From Gammaproteobacteria bacterium (lineage in GTDB: Bacteria; Pseudomonadota; Gammaproteobacteria; Pseudomonadales; Halieaceae), in NCBI GenBank assembly GCA_030426545.1, contig JAUHYL010000001.1:124001-188000 (forward strand): 64,000 nt of DNA, in the 5' to 3' direction. Under the pieces are notes generated by a model that made no database searches, was not told where the DNA came from, and saw nothing but the letters and a program-made list of their open reading frames with translations. Shown one piece after another: positions 1 to 8,761 of the stretch; position 1 is the stretch's first letter, and every line of letters starts with the position of its first letter. Both the position numbers and the translations under genes were made by a program.

Positions 1-1429
1 CAAACTCCCTGCTGTCGAGTGCGCCGCTGACATCGATGGCTGCGCCGTTTTCCCGCGTCCGGAACGTACCCAGCCCGTCGTAGTGCTCCAGTGCCAGCCC
101 CGCCGGGTCCATCAGCCAGTGGCATCCTTTGCACTGCGTCTCGGTGGCATGGGCGCGCAATCGGTCGCGCGCGGTTGGTCGCGCGGTGCTGGTGTCGTCA
201 TTGATGCCAGTGAAGTCCACGTCCACTGGCGGGTCCGGCATGTGCTGACACAGGAACACCTCTCGGATAGCCTTCCCGCGCAGCGTCGGCGAGGAGCGGC
301 CGGGGTGCGAGTGCAGCGCCAGGAAACTGACGTGGGACTGGATCCCGGCGCGACCGCTGCGCGCACTGAACTCACCCTCTTGCCAGTCGTTACGCATCGG
401 CACGGGCTGACGGTAGACGATGCCGAGCGAGCGCGTGAGCGGCGCCGCCCGGGTAGTGAAAAGTTCGCGGTAATCGCCTTCGTTCACGAGCAGGTGATCG
501 GTAATCGTCCGCAGCGTCTGTTCCTGCGCGTCAGCCGCGACAGTGGGATTGAAGGCAGGGTAGATAAGCGGGTCCTTCGCCAGGTCGTCGAACAGGTCAA
601 AGCGCAACATGTCAGTGAAAAACTCCCGCACTGCGCCGGTATAGCGCGGACCGGACATCAACCGGTCAACCTGACGTGCCAGTTCTTCGTGCGCGTCCAG
701 CGAGCCATCCGCTGCTGCTTGCAGGAGTTCCTCGTCCGGCGCAGATCCGGTGAGAAAGTAGCTCAGGCGTGTCGCCCGGGTAAATATGTCCAGCCGCGAA
801 TGGCCAGCTTCCGCCGGTTGCCCCTGCACCTGCTCGATGCGCAGCAGGAAGTCCGGCGCCACGAGCATACCGACGAGCGTAAATTCCAGCGCCGCGTAAA
901 AATCGTTGAGCCGCGCGTGCGCCGACCGGGCAACGTCGAGCAATCCCCCGACCTCCCCTGCCTCCAGAGTGCGGCGATACAGGCGGGCGCCGTAGCGCTG
1001 TACGAACTTCCGCGCGCAGTGAGCGTTGAACGCTTCCGCGACCACGGGAGCACAGGGCACGAAGCGCTGGCGCTGCTCTGCACTTAACACGACGGCAGCG
1101 ATGCTGCTGGCTGCCGTGTTGTACTGTTCCATGGCAAATGCCGAGAGACCCGCCTCGCTGGTACCCATGGCAATCAGCCCCTCGGCACGCAGCGCGCGCT
1201 CAAACCGCGCGGGAATAGGAATGTCGGGGCCGAACACGTCGGCTATCGTAGCGCGATACTGAGCCTCGGTTAGCCGGCGTAGCATTGCGGGCCCGCCGGA
1301 ACTCTGTGGTTCTGCCAGGAGTTGCGGCGCCGCATTTGACGCACCGGCACTGGTCGCCGCAATAAGCCACAGCGCGAGCGCCGCGCCCATAACGTATCGA
1401 GCGAATGTACCCACAGGCTTGACGAACAC
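1..1429 (-). CDS. DUF1592/DUF1588/DUF1585-type secreted protein, 3' end outside the window
   Basis: The minus strand stays open from 1429 to the window edge, giving 476 codons without the C-terminus. The likely start is GTG at 1429, with GGAGGG eight bases upstream and one base after the stop of the preceding gene; ATG at 1390 is an alternative. The N-terminus is a signal peptide (hydrophobic MGAALALWLIAATSAGA). The body shows the order typical of Planctomycete-cytochrome-associated DUF1587/1592/1588/1585 proteins: an early LRRLTEAQYRATIADVFG, a middle LRIEQVQG...RATRLSYFLTGSAPDEEL block, and a late CKGCHWLMDPAGLALEHYD block resembling a haem-binding CxxCH motif. Family members are exported and of unknown biochemical function, often next to DUF1552 partners. 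It is probably co-transcribed with the secreted protein upstream. The family call rests on motif recall only. Confidence 0.75.
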   Translation of the reverse strand, partial: MFVKPVGTFARYVMGAALALWLIAATSAGASNAAPQLLAEPQSSGGPAMLRRLTEAQYRATIADVFGPDIPIPARFERALRAEGLIAMGTSEAGLSAFAMEQYNTAASSIAAVVLSAEQRQRFVPCAPVVAEAFNAHCARKFVQRYGARLYRRTLEAGEVGGLLDVARSAHARLNDFYAALEFTLVGMLVAPDFLLRIEQVQGQPAEAGHSRLDIFTRATRLSYFLTGSAPDEELLQAAADGSLDAHEELARQVDRLMSGPRYTGAVREFFTDMLRFDLFDDLAKDPLIYPAFNPTVAADAQEQTLRTITDHLLVNEGDYRELFTTRAAPLTRSLGIVYRQPVPMRNDWQEGEFSARSGRAGIQSHVSFLALHSHPGRSSPTLRGKAIREVFLCQHMPDPPVDVDFTGINDDTSTARPTARDRLRAHATETQCKGCHWLMDPAGLALEHYDGLGTFRTRENGAAIDVSGALDSREF

Positions 1430-1430
1430 C

Positions 1431-2699
1431 TTAACGTCCCTCCGCTTCGGACGCCGGCCTGGCATCATAAACACCTGTGCGCCCGAAGCCAGCGGCATCC
1501 AGCTCGGCATTGCTACTCGCGGTCGCCTCATTTACCACGAAAGCCGGAAGCGCGGAGATCTGATATTGCGTGGAGATGGAGCGACAGCGGCCCGTAGCGG
1601 GATCGGGGTCCGCATCGGCGAATTCGTATAGGGCCTGATAGGCCCCCTCACAGGTATATCCAAGGACAAACGCCTTGCCGATGGCCGAACCGGCGCGCAG
1701 CCGCAGCGGCGCAAGGTTGCCGGTGCCGTCAGTGCCGTTGCGAAAACTGTAATTGTAGTTGTAGAGGTCTTCGACATTGGTATACCCAGCGAGGTAACCG
1801 TCCATGACACCCTCATCATCGAGGATCATGTGCAGGCGCGCATCGTCCAGCGGCCTGTCGAGCCGGATGCTGTTGACCACCCACTCAATGCGCACATCTA
1901 CTGGATCGGTAGTAAGCACACCGCCGCTAATCCGCCCAGTTGTACGCGCCTGGAAGCGCGGGTCCTGATGCAGTGCGTAAGTAGCGTAGGGCAACGGCTC
2001 GCGGTTGGGACTGAGCTGAATGGGGTCGGCACTGGCGAAGATACCAACCTGCACCTCGTCGTCATTCGCGATGTCATCGACGCCGTCCAGTGTAATCAGC
2101 ATGCCCCAGGAGCCTGAGAGCATCTCAAGTTCAAACGAGTTAGACAGCCCGGTTGACTGGTACTGCGCGGAACACCCCACAACGCGGTAGTACTGATTGT
2201 CGATACCGCTCTCACCGTTCATGCCGGCAAAATCGTCGTGTGGGCAGGCATCTTGCACAGCGGGTCCGTCGACAGAGGACGTTGCTCCATCCATATCAAT
2301 ACCGAACACGGGCACGTTCTCGCCGGTTACGACGCGGAATCCAGGGTCCTCTCTGCCCAACTCGGGATTCATGCAGAGATTGCGCACGGACTCAGCGCCG
2401 AAAGCCACGCCGAATAAGCGTTTGAGATGCTCGTCCTCGCTTTCGCCGTCACGCTGTTGCAACCCATCATGCACGATAAACACCTCGCTCTTATCGGCGT
2501 AGCCGGTTGTCATCCCCTCTGGACAGCCGGCGTTTTCTTCCGCATCCGCGGCGAGCGCGTAGCGAATACTGGACACGACAAAGCCCGCTGAGCCATCGAC
2601 CAGGAACTCAGCTTCTGCCCGTGCCTGGACCGTTGTGAACAACAACGCGCACAACAATGCGCAGAACAATGATTTAGCGCATATGACGTTACTGATCAT
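1431..2699 (-). CDS. secreted protein of unknown function, 422 aa
   Basis: This protein begins with a clear signal peptide (residues 1 to about 29, hydrophobic core LFCALLCALLFTTVQARA) and is otherwise acidic and soluble with several cysteines (for example CPEG, CMNP, CPHD, CEGAY, CRS), suggesting a periplasmic or extracellular disulfide-bonded protein. No domain is recognised. It lies one base upstream of the DUF1592-like gene, so the two are almost certainly one operon. The start ATG at 2697-2699 overlaps a copy of the island-wide palindrome, so operator binding could cover the start region. The role in the island is unknown; binding or presentation of a hydrophobic substrate is only a guess. 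Confidence 0.7.
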   Translation of the reverse strand: MISNVICAKSLFCALLCALLFTTVQARAEAEFLVDGSAGFVVSSIRYALAADAEENAGCPEGMTTGYADKSEVFIVHDGLQQRDGESEDEHLKRLFGVAFGAESVRNLCMNPELGREDPGFRVVTGENVPVFGIDMDGATSSVDGPAVQDACPHDDFAGMNGESGIDNQYYRVVGCSAQYQSTGLSNSFELEMLSGSWGMLITLDGVDDIANDDEVQVGIFASADPIQLSPNREPLPYATYALHQDPRFQARTTGRISGGVLTTDPVDVRIEWVVNSIRLDRPLDDARLHMILDDEGVMDGYLAGYTNVEDLYNYNYSFRNGTDGTGNLAPLRLRAGSAIGKAFVLGYTCEGAYQALYEFADADPDPATGRCRSISTQYQISALPAFVVNEATASSNAELDAAGFGRTGVYDARPASEAEGR

Positions 2700-2734
2700 T
2701 CAACACCACTATTCATTTCATTCAACACCACTAT
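2698..2734. promoter_or_regulatory. TetR-type operator copy plus a repeated half-site
   Basis: Positions 2698-2720 fit the 23-bp palindrome seen throughout the island: left half ATTCAACACCA, centre C, degenerate right half TATTCATTTCA. The 15-mer ATTCAACACCACTAT is repeated exactly at 2698-2712 and 2720-2734, a direct repeat with a 22-bp period. It overlaps the start codon of the secreted-protein gene. The regulatory role is inferred from recurrence elsewhere. Confidence 0.5.
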
Positions 2735-2869
2735 GTCGGCGGCATCCGCCGCGTGCCAATAGATACCTGTCATACCGAGCTTTCAACGCAACGGCGAGCC
2801 GCGGGTAAAGTCGATCGTCGTAAGGTCGATCTGCAGCGCACTGATACACGATTTTGCAGCACTCGATGA

Positions 2870-3274
2870 CTAGTGGAGTCCGACCACCTCGTAGTCGCGC
2901 GATTGAAATAGCCATTCACCGTCGACCTTCACGTACTCGTCGTGAAAACAACCGATCAATAGTTTCTGTTCACCATCTTTCGGGAAAATAAGCTCGCGGC
3001 AGTAGGTCGCACCGCTCGCACGGTCGCCCTGAAAGTCAAGGTTATCTGGAAAACCGACCATATGGATGTGCTCGACATAGCCTAGCTTCTCGCTAAACAC
3101 CTCGCGGATCTTGTCGCGGCCGCGCGTGCCGTCTGGCACCGACGGCAGTGTCCACACGCCGTCCTGCGCGAACGTGCCCGCGAAACGCTCCGCATCGATG
3201 CGAATTACCGCGGCGCTGAAACGTTCGATCAGCTCGCGTATTGCAAGCCTGTCCTCCACAGAACCTTTACTCAT
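2870..3274 (-). CDS. SnoaL-like (NTF2-fold) protein
   Basis: This 134-aa protein has the SnoaL_4 layout: helical start EDRLAIRELIERFSAAV, then IDAERFAGTFAQDGVW, a central GRDKIREVF helix and a final WLFQSRDYEVVGLH strand. The fold is used by small isomerases, cyclases and dehydratases, and also by beta subunits of ring-hydroxylating oxygenases. The gene follows the Rieske alpha-subunit gene by 21 bp in the same operon. It may be a minimal structural partner of that oxygenase or an enzyme acting on its product; at 134 aa it is shorter than classical beta subunits (about 160-190 aa). Family call confident, role not. Confidence 0.8.
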   Translation of the reverse strand: MSKGSVEDRLAIRELIERFSAAVIRIDAERFAGTFAQDGVWTLPSVPDGTRGRDKIREVFSEKLGYVEHIHMVGFPDNLDFQGDRASGATYCRELIFPKDGEQKLLIGCFHDEYVKVDGEWLFQSRDYEVVGLH

Positions 3275-3295
3275 TATTCCCCCTACAGTGCGCAG

Positions 3296-4696
3296 TCAGT
3301 CGACCAGGTAGCGGTCCAGCTCCTGGTGCATGTTCAAAATGATCTTCTCATTGTATGAAGCGAGCCAGTTCTGCTTCATTGCGCCCGTTCGCATCCCCCG
3401 TTGCAAGCGCGGAATATTGCCAAGGTCCTGGCGGGGAATTTCGTACACCTGCTCGGGGTCGTCAGTATCAGTAACCTGTATCTGCTCGGCGCGCTGGCGG
3501 GGAGCGCTGGCCGGCAGCGTGCGCGTGGAGAAGATCTCAAATGTGCAGCGATTTGGATCATTGCGGTGTGGAATCGCGCGGTACATCATCATATTCCCGC
3601 CGTGAAACAACATACAGATATTGGGGAACATGAAGATTTCGCCGCCCCACATTTCCAGGACATCCGGTTCGGGCGCGCCCAGAGGTCTTTCTTTGGCAGC
3701 CGCGTCGCCGTACAGCGCTTTGACATACTCAGCACCGAGCGTAGACCCCTCCGGGATCTCCTTCCCCTTCATCGAACGCACAATATCCACATCCGGCTGC
3801 AATACCTGGGCGTCCATACCGTCAACCAACAGCTGCAGACGATCCGCCATCGCATCGACCGGGTCGACGGGATTGACCATACGCATCTCACCCTGCATCG
3901 CCGTTTGCTTACCGGCATAGAAGCGGCCGTGCCCGCGCTCAAAAGCGTCGTAAGCAACGGCGTGGTGGCTGAAGTGAAAGTCACCCTCAATGTTCTCGCC
4001 GTAGATGAATTCGGCGCCATCCGGCTCTAGCTGTGGATGCGTTGCCGGCACATGGTAGCCTTCAAAAAACGCTTCCTGTGCGGTCTTCCAGTTGGCCTCC
4101 ACATCGATTTTTTTCCACCAATAATGGCGCATCTCACCGACAATCAACTTCTCCATCAACTCCTTAATCGGTGCGATAAAGTGCTCGAAGGGCTGCGGCT
4201 CCTCGGCAAAATTGATGAACACCATGCCCTCGTACTCAACACAGTGTATGGCGGCCAGCGGCACATCACTGGCCAGCAACTTGCCCTGCTTGAATTCTTC
4301 ACGCGCTAACACGTACTGGTTTTCGCCCGCGGTGTTCCAGCGCCAACCGTGGAAGGGGCAAATAATATTCCCATGGGGAAAGGTACCCTGTTCTTCCGCC
4401 AGCGCAGTGCCGCGGTGCGGACAGAAATTGTGATAGGCGCGAATAGTGTTCGCATTCTCACGCACCACGATGACGGAGCTATCGCCAATCTCGTACAGCG
4501 TGTAATCGTTGGGCTCGGGTATCGCATCCACCCGGCAGGCAACCTGCCAGACCTTACTCCAGAGTTTCTCGTATTCGAGTTTCAAAAAGTCGGCGTCGGT
4601 GTAACGGCCGATGCGAATTCCGTGGGGCATCGTACGCCAGTCGGGGGGCAGTTCCTCGCCGGAACCGCGTTTCTTGTCTATTGCTTCAACGCTCAT
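3296..4696 (-). CDS. Rieske non-haem iron oxygenase, alpha subunit (first of three)
   Basis: A 466-aa ring-hydroxylating oxygenase large subunit. The Rieske [2Fe-2S] ligands are C92, H94, C113 and H116 (CPHRG ... CPFHGW), and the mononuclear iron histidines are H215 and H220 in EGYHVPATH. Such enzymes insert oxygen from O2 using electrons from a ferredoxin/reductase chain. No ferredoxin, reductase or classical beta-subunit gene lies in the window, so electrons must come from elsewhere and the enzyme may be a homo-oligomer. The C-terminal half is diverged from the other two Rieske proteins here, so it probably acts on a different intermediate. A copy of the shared operator lies 34 bp upstream, and a SnoaL-like gene follows. 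Confidence 0.93.
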   Translation of the reverse strand: MSVEAIDKKRGSGEELPPDWRTMPHGIRIGRYTDADFLKLEYEKLWSKVWQVACRVDAIPEPNDYTLYEIGDSSVIVVRENANTIRAYHNFCPHRGTALAEEQGTFPHGNIICPFHGWRWNTAGENQYVLAREEFKQGKLLASDVPLAAIHCVEYEGMVFINFAEEPQPFEHFIAPIKELMEKLIVGEMRHYWWKKIDVEANWKTAQEAFFEGYHVPATHPQLEPDGAEFIYGENIEGDFHFSHHAVAYDAFERGHGRFYAGKQTAMQGEMRMVNPVDPVDAMADRLQLLVDGMDAQVLQPDVDIVRSMKGKEIPEGSTLGAEYVKALYGDAAAKERPLGAPEPDVLEMWGGEIFMFPNICMLFHGGNMMMYRAIPHRNDPNRCTFEIFSTRTLPASAPRQRAEQIQVTDTDDPEQVYEIPRQDLGNIPRLQRGMRTGAMKQNWLASYNEKIILNMHQELDRYLVD

Positions 4697-4729
4697 AGCC
4701 TACTCCAGGTCCCTTCAATACGGCCCTTT

Positions 4730-4752
4730 ATTGAACACCACTGTTGTATTAA
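4730..4752. promoter_or_regulatory. TetR-type operator copy upstream of the first Rieske gene
   Basis: The 23-bp core reads ATTGAACACCA, C, TGTTGTATTAA, matching the recurrent half-site WATAAWCAnCA and its complement with a one-base spacer. It lies 34 bp before the ATG of the minus-strand Rieske gene, a usual position for a repressor overlapping a promoter. Confidence 0.6.
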
Positions 4753-4839
4753 ATATCAAGGGAAACCCCATTGTGCCCGGCCACTCGCTCCAGTAAAGCC
4801 CGGACGCGTGATCGGCAAAAGCCGCTAACAATCCGCACA

Positions 4840-4869
4840 CGGCCACGTCGTTCGATAACGACGTGGCCG
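4840..4869 (-). terminator. perfect 13-bp hairpin downstream of the TonB receptor gene
   Basis: A perfect inverted repeat (CGGCCACGTCGTT, loop CGAT, AACGACGTGGCCG) lies about 37 bp after the receptor stop codon. Its stem is GC-rich, as in an intrinsic terminator, but no clean T-run follows on the minus strand, so it may instead be an mRNA-stabilising hairpin or work with Rho. Confidence 0.6.
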
Positions 4870-4905
4870 CTGTATCAACCAGACGGAAAGGACCCCGATC
4901 GGCAA

Positions 4906-7530
4906 TCAGAACTCGTAGGAAATACCGAGCTTGTAGACGCGGCCAAGAGTAAAGCCGGTTTCGGAGTAGCTGAGCTGCTGATTGCGACGGTACTGGGGCG
5001 GATCATCATCAAACACGTTGTCCACGTTCAAGCTAAGAGACAGGCCCTCGGTCAGCTGAGAACCGCCTCGAAAGTCATACCCGAGGTAAAGGTCTGTGAC
5101 GATAAAGTCATTGACGTCATTCTGGTTAACGGCAAGCGACGGATCAGCATCGTACTCGTCCGTGTACCTTACCGAAAGACGAGCCCGGGCGTTGTCTTTT
5201 CTCCACCCGACATTAGCAGACACGAACAAGTCCGGGGCAAACTCCAGCTGATCGACCGCGTTGCCGCTTTGCGTGAGCTCGAAGTCCATCTGGTAATTAC
5301 CGAGCACGCCATAGCTCAATGTGCCGATACCTGTGTCGTGAACGTACTCGATACCAAAGTCCAGACCTTCAAGGGTTGCCTCCTCCGTGTTGGCTACCCT
5401 GCGGTCGACGATGACGCCCACGTTTTCCGGACTGTTGCTAGCAAACTGCTCTGAGTTTTCTACCGCGGACACGAAGGCGTCCCACTCTTCCTGAGTTGGC
5501 TCAAAAATGAACTTTTCAGGATTTAACAGCACCGCCATGCTAGATTGCGGGTTCGGCGCACCCAGCAACTGCTTGAAGTCGATCTCGTAGTAGTAAGCGT
5601 GCACGCGCAGGCCATCCAGGGGACGCAATTCGAAGCCCAGGCCCCACGTATCAGCTGTCTGTGGCTGGAGAGCGCCGCTGGCGCCCTCCAGCAGTAAAGC
5701 GTCGCTGCGCGAGGGGTTGGTGCGCTCCATATTCGGGTCCGGAACGATGCCGGCCGCGCCGACAAAGTAACTGCCTGTGGCCACACCGAGACTATCGAGT
5801 ACTGTGGGCGCATTGAAGGACTCGCCGTACTTGCCGTAAATCTCTACCCACTCCAAAGGCCGGTAGGAAAAGCCAAATTGCGGATTGGTGGTGTCGCCAA
5901 AGTCACTGTAGTCGTCGTAACGCACTGACAGCGACAGATCCAGCGATTCCAAAACGGGAATGGAAAGCTCGGCGAACGCTGAGGTCACATCGCGATCGGC
6001 GGAATTTGTCGGCAAGCTGCCCTTGTTGGTCCGCTCTATGGAGCCGTTCTTCTTACTGGTCTCGTCCTCAGAGTATTCCAGCCCAACAGCCGCACGCAAC
6101 ATACCGGCCGGTAGTTCGAACAATTCGCCGTCCGCAATGGAACGGATGAAAAACAATTCCTGCTCTACCTCGTCGTAAATCGTCCAGTCGAGGATGTCTG
6201 TAATGACAGCAGGGTCCGCGGCGGCAATATTCGTCGCGCTCACCAACCCGTCGTCTACATAGCCGTTTAGTTTTTCGACATTGACGTCGGGCTGGTCAAC
6301 CGTATTCTCAGACTTGCCGTAATGCAGTGTGTTGCGCAGCTGCCAGCTATTGCCGAGGTCGATAGTCAGCTCGGGAGTTATACCCCAGGTCTCGATATCC
6401 AGCTCCAGATCACGCTCGCGATACGCTGCGTTGGGCGCGAAGGAAAACCCCGCCTGCGAGGTTTCGAACAGGTCACCCGAGTTCTCGCCGACCAGCCCTA
6501 GCTGCGTCGGCGTCGGCTCCGCCACCGTTGCACCCAGCGGGTAGCTAGAGTAGGACGTTGTACGGTTCATGTAGTAGCTCTTGACGTTCAGCGTCATGTT
6601 GTCGCCGAAGTTCTGGGTTATACCCGCGTAAATGTTGTCGCGCTCCTGCTCAGGCAACAGCGCGCCCGCGCCTTCGATATCGCAGGGGTCGCCCACTGGC
6701 GTGACACCCGCGCCCGGCGCCGCGGGGTTGTCTGTCCAACCGGCGCCATACCAGAACCAGGTCGTGATGGCACCAACGGGCTCTATACACTCCGTGCCGG
6801 AAGGTGTCAGGGTATTTCCCAGTTCATCCCAGTCACCCTGAGCGCTCCAGTCCCTGTCGCTGTTGAGCACTTCATCCCGATCGGTGGTCGCAAACGAGAT
6901 AAAGCCGGAGCCATCTTTCCACTCGGTGCCCGCTAGAATTGATGTTTGCCAGCCGTCATAGTCGTCGCCCATATCGTACCCGACGTCCACCTTTACGCCG
7001 TCGTATTCATTGATGGTATTGAAGTTAATAACACCGCCTACTGCATCGGCGCCGTAAATCGCGGAGCCACCGTCGGTGACAATCTCCACGCGGCGCATGA
7101 CGTTGGCCGGAACGACATCAGGATCCAGGGAGGACTGATCAGTGCCCACTGGTGTGAGTCGATGGCCATCCACCAGCACAAGCGTGGTAGCGCCCGAACC
7201 CGAGTTGATGCCCGGTAGATTGCGCAGGTTGGGTCGATTTACCTGCAAGCGGTCGGCGCCGCGCGGGTCCTGTTCGGCGCGCTGGTTGAAGAAGTTAGCA
7301 ATCTGCGGAATGGTAGCCAGCAGTTCATTGGTTGTAACGGCTCCCGACTCGACAATAGCCTCCTCTTCGAGGCCCAGGGTTTGAGACCCCGTGGGCTGGA
7401 CGCCGCGGATCAGCGTACCGGTGACCAACACCTCTTCCAGCGCCAACGCACTCATGGACGAAGTGGCCAGGACTGTACACACACCGGCAACGGCATGTGG
7501 CAGCACTTTACGGGCAAATTTTTTCTTCAT
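4906..7530 (-). CDS. TonB-dependent outer-membrane receptor
   Basis: The start is ATG at 7530 behind AGGAG, giving an 874-aa protein with a signal peptide (KKKFARKVLPHAVAGV...). The TonB-box region precedes EEVLVTGTLIRG; the plug runs through NLRNLPGINSGSGATTLVLVDG and RRVEIVTDGGSAIYGADA, typical of receptors that import large organic molecules; the rest is a 22-strand beta-barrel ending in the aromatic signature YKLGISYEF. Such receptors bring substrates too large or rare for porins across the outer membrane, powered by TonB-ExbBD (not encoded here). Its place inside a catabolic island points to uptake of the island's substrate. A strong hairpin follows the gene. It is the one major transport unit without a clear copy of the shared palindrome upstream, so the adjacent divergent regulator region or another factor may control it. 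Confidence 0.93.
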   Translation of the reverse strand: MKKKFARKVLPHAVAGVCTVLATSSMSALALEEVLVTGTLIRGVQPTGSQTLGLEEEAIVESGAVTTNELLATIPQIANFFNQRAEQDPRGADRLQVNRPNLRNLPGINSGSGATTLVLVDGHRLTPVGTDQSSLDPDVVPANVMRRVEIVTDGGSAIYGADAVGGVINFNTINEYDGVKVDVGYDMGDDYDGWQTSILAGTEWKDGSGFISFATTDRDEVLNSDRDWSAQGDWDELGNTLTPSGTECIEPVGAITTWFWYGAGWTDNPAAPGAGVTPVGDPCDIEGAGALLPEQERDNIYAGITQNFGDNMTLNVKSYYMNRTTSYSSYPLGATVAEPTPTQLGLVGENSGDLFETSQAGFSFAPNAAYRERDLELDIETWGITPELTIDLGNSWQLRNTLHYGKSENTVDQPDVNVEKLNGYVDDGLVSATNIAAADPAVITDILDWTIYDEVEQELFFIRSIADGELFELPAGMLRAAVGLEYSEDETSKKNGSIERTNKGSLPTNSADRDVTSAFAELSIPVLESLDLSLSVRYDDYSDFGDTTNPQFGFSYRPLEWVEIYGKYGESFNAPTVLDSLGVATGSYFVGAAGIVPDPNMERTNPSRSDALLLEGASGALQPQTADTWGLGFELRPLDGLRVHAYYYEIDFKQLLGAPNPQSSMAVLLNPEKFIFEPTQEEWDAFVSAVENSEQFASNSPENVGVIVDRRVANTEEATLEGLDFGIEYVHDTGIGTLSYGVLGNYQMDFELTQSGNAVDQLEFAPDLFVSANVGWRKDNARARLSVRYTDEYDADPSLAVNQNDVNDFIVTDLYLGYDFRGGSQLTEGLSLSLNVDNVFDDDPPQYRRNQQLSYSETGFTLGRVYKLGISYEF

Positions 7531-7783
7531 TTTATTCTCCTGTAGTCGAATCGTTTCTGCGGTAGTCAACGACCAGCCGATTACTTACTCATATAGCGTG
7601 CAAGACTGCGACATCTCTGCACAACAACAGCATTACACTCGCGGGCACTGCCTCCTATCCAGTCACGCCGCCCTTCGCGGCACAGCCCGACCAATTACGA
7701 CATTCCCTGTCCGCACCGCCCGAACAAAACAAGCCGGGCATGCATCTTCATTTAAATGGAAGAGACGGGACTCTTCATGCGCG

Positions 7784-8590
7784 TTACGCACCCAACTTCT
7801 GTGACAACCCCCGCGCAGCTTCCGATAACGATTCGCCAATAAGCTCCACCCGCCCCGCCTCAAGGTCCGCACCAAGCGCCAGCGCAACAACAGCGTGAGC
7901 AGGCACGTCCTGATCCTTCCAGACTGGCGCGGCCAGCACGGAAATTCCTTCGATGTAATTTCCGGCGTCCAGCGCAAAGCCCCGTTGCCGGGTTTCGGCA
8001 ACCTGCAAAAGCCAGCTTTCGAACAAGGGCGGGTTGTCCCAGCGCAAATTCGTGAAGCGCTGGCCAAGTTCCGCCTCGGAATAACTGCCAAAAGCGGCAA
8101 TACAACGACCGGTCGCGCTGATAAGAGCGGGAAAGCGGCTGCCAACATCGGCACTCAGATGAAAATTACCCGACGCTTTAGCCGTTGCAACGACAACTAT
8201 GTGATCAAGTCCTACAATCTGCACACCGAGCGTGGTCACACCCAGATCGCGGCTCAGTTCGTTCAGATACGGCTGTACAAGGTCGGGAAATGAGTTTTGC
8301 TTAAGCCACTGCCGCGCGAGCGTTAACACGCCCGCTTCCAGGCTGTAGCGTTTGGTTTCAGCCTCAACCGCTACCATCTCCTCCGCGACCAGAGCACGCA
8401 GGGTGTAGAGGCAAGTACTTGGCACGAGACCCAGCGCGGAAGCAATGGCCTGCAGCGTGAGGGGCCCTTCGCTTTTGCCCAGCAGGCGCAAAATGGCTGC
8501 CGCGCGGGAAATAGCGGGCGCCTTGCTTTCGCGCACGCTCTTGTCCAACCGGCGTCGGTCGCGAGCGCTGCCTGACACGACTGCTGTCAT
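7784..8590 (-). CDS. IclR-family transcriptional regulator
   Basis: A 268-aa protein with an N-terminal winged helix (residues about 27-95: AISRAAAILRLLGKSEGPLTLQAIASALG, then STCLYTLRALV) and a C-terminal effector-binding domain (SRFPALISATGRCIAAFG, RGFALDAGNYIEGISVLAAPVW). IclR proteins sense small carbon compounds such as aromatic acids or their catabolites. The gene starts at ATG 8590 with a GGAGAAG ribosome site and is divergent from the acyl-CoA ligase operon at 8762. The 171-bp gap holds AT-rich direct repeats that could be its operator and one copy of the TetR-type palindrome, so that operon may answer to two regulators. It could also control the TonB receptor downstream. Confidence 0.9.
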   Translation of the reverse strand: MTAVVSGSARDRRRLDKSVRESKAPAISRAAAILRLLGKSEGPLTLQAIASALGLVPSTCLYTLRALVAEEMVAVEAETKRYSLEAGVLTLARQWLKQNSFPDLVQPYLNELSRDLGVTTLGVQIVGLDHIVVVATAKASGNFHLSADVGSRFPALISATGRCIAAFGSYSEAELGQRFTNLRWDNPPLFESWLLQVAETRQRGFALDAGNYIEGISVLAAPVWKDQDVPAHAVVALALGADLEAGRVELIGESLSEAARGLSQKLGA

Positions 8591-8651
8591 CGTTGGAGCT
8601 TCTCCTGTCTGGGCTGCAAGCGTGAACCCAACTGCACAACGGACTCACTTT

Positions 8652-8690
8652 AAATTCAACATATAAAATTAAATTCGATATATACAAATT
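8652..8690. promoter_or_regulatory. candidate IclR operator (AT-rich direct repeat)
   Basis: Two adjacent near-copies lie in the divergent promoter region: AAATTCAACATATAAAATT at 8652-8670 and AAATTCGATATATACAAATT at 8671-8690. They lie 62 to 100 bp before the regulator's own start codon. IclR proteins commonly bind AT-rich repeated sites near their own gene; assignment is by position. Confidence 0.4.
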
Positions 8691-8708
8691 ATACTAACCT
8701 ATGCCACA

Positions 8709-8731
8709 ATTCAACACCACTGCTGATTAAT
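8709..8731. promoter_or_regulatory. TetR-type operator copy upstream of the first ligase operon
   Basis: The core reads ATTCAACACCA, C, TGCTGATTAAT, the same left half as at 2698. It ends 30 bp before the ATG at 8762. Confidence 0.55.
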
Positions 8732-8761
8732 AACTTATTTTTCTAACCACGCCCATCGAAT

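Noticed and set aside
83-1087. Plus-strand 334-codon gene
   Set aside because: It is the antisense shadow of the minus-strand DUF1592-type gene, which has a signal peptide, family motifs and a ribosome site.
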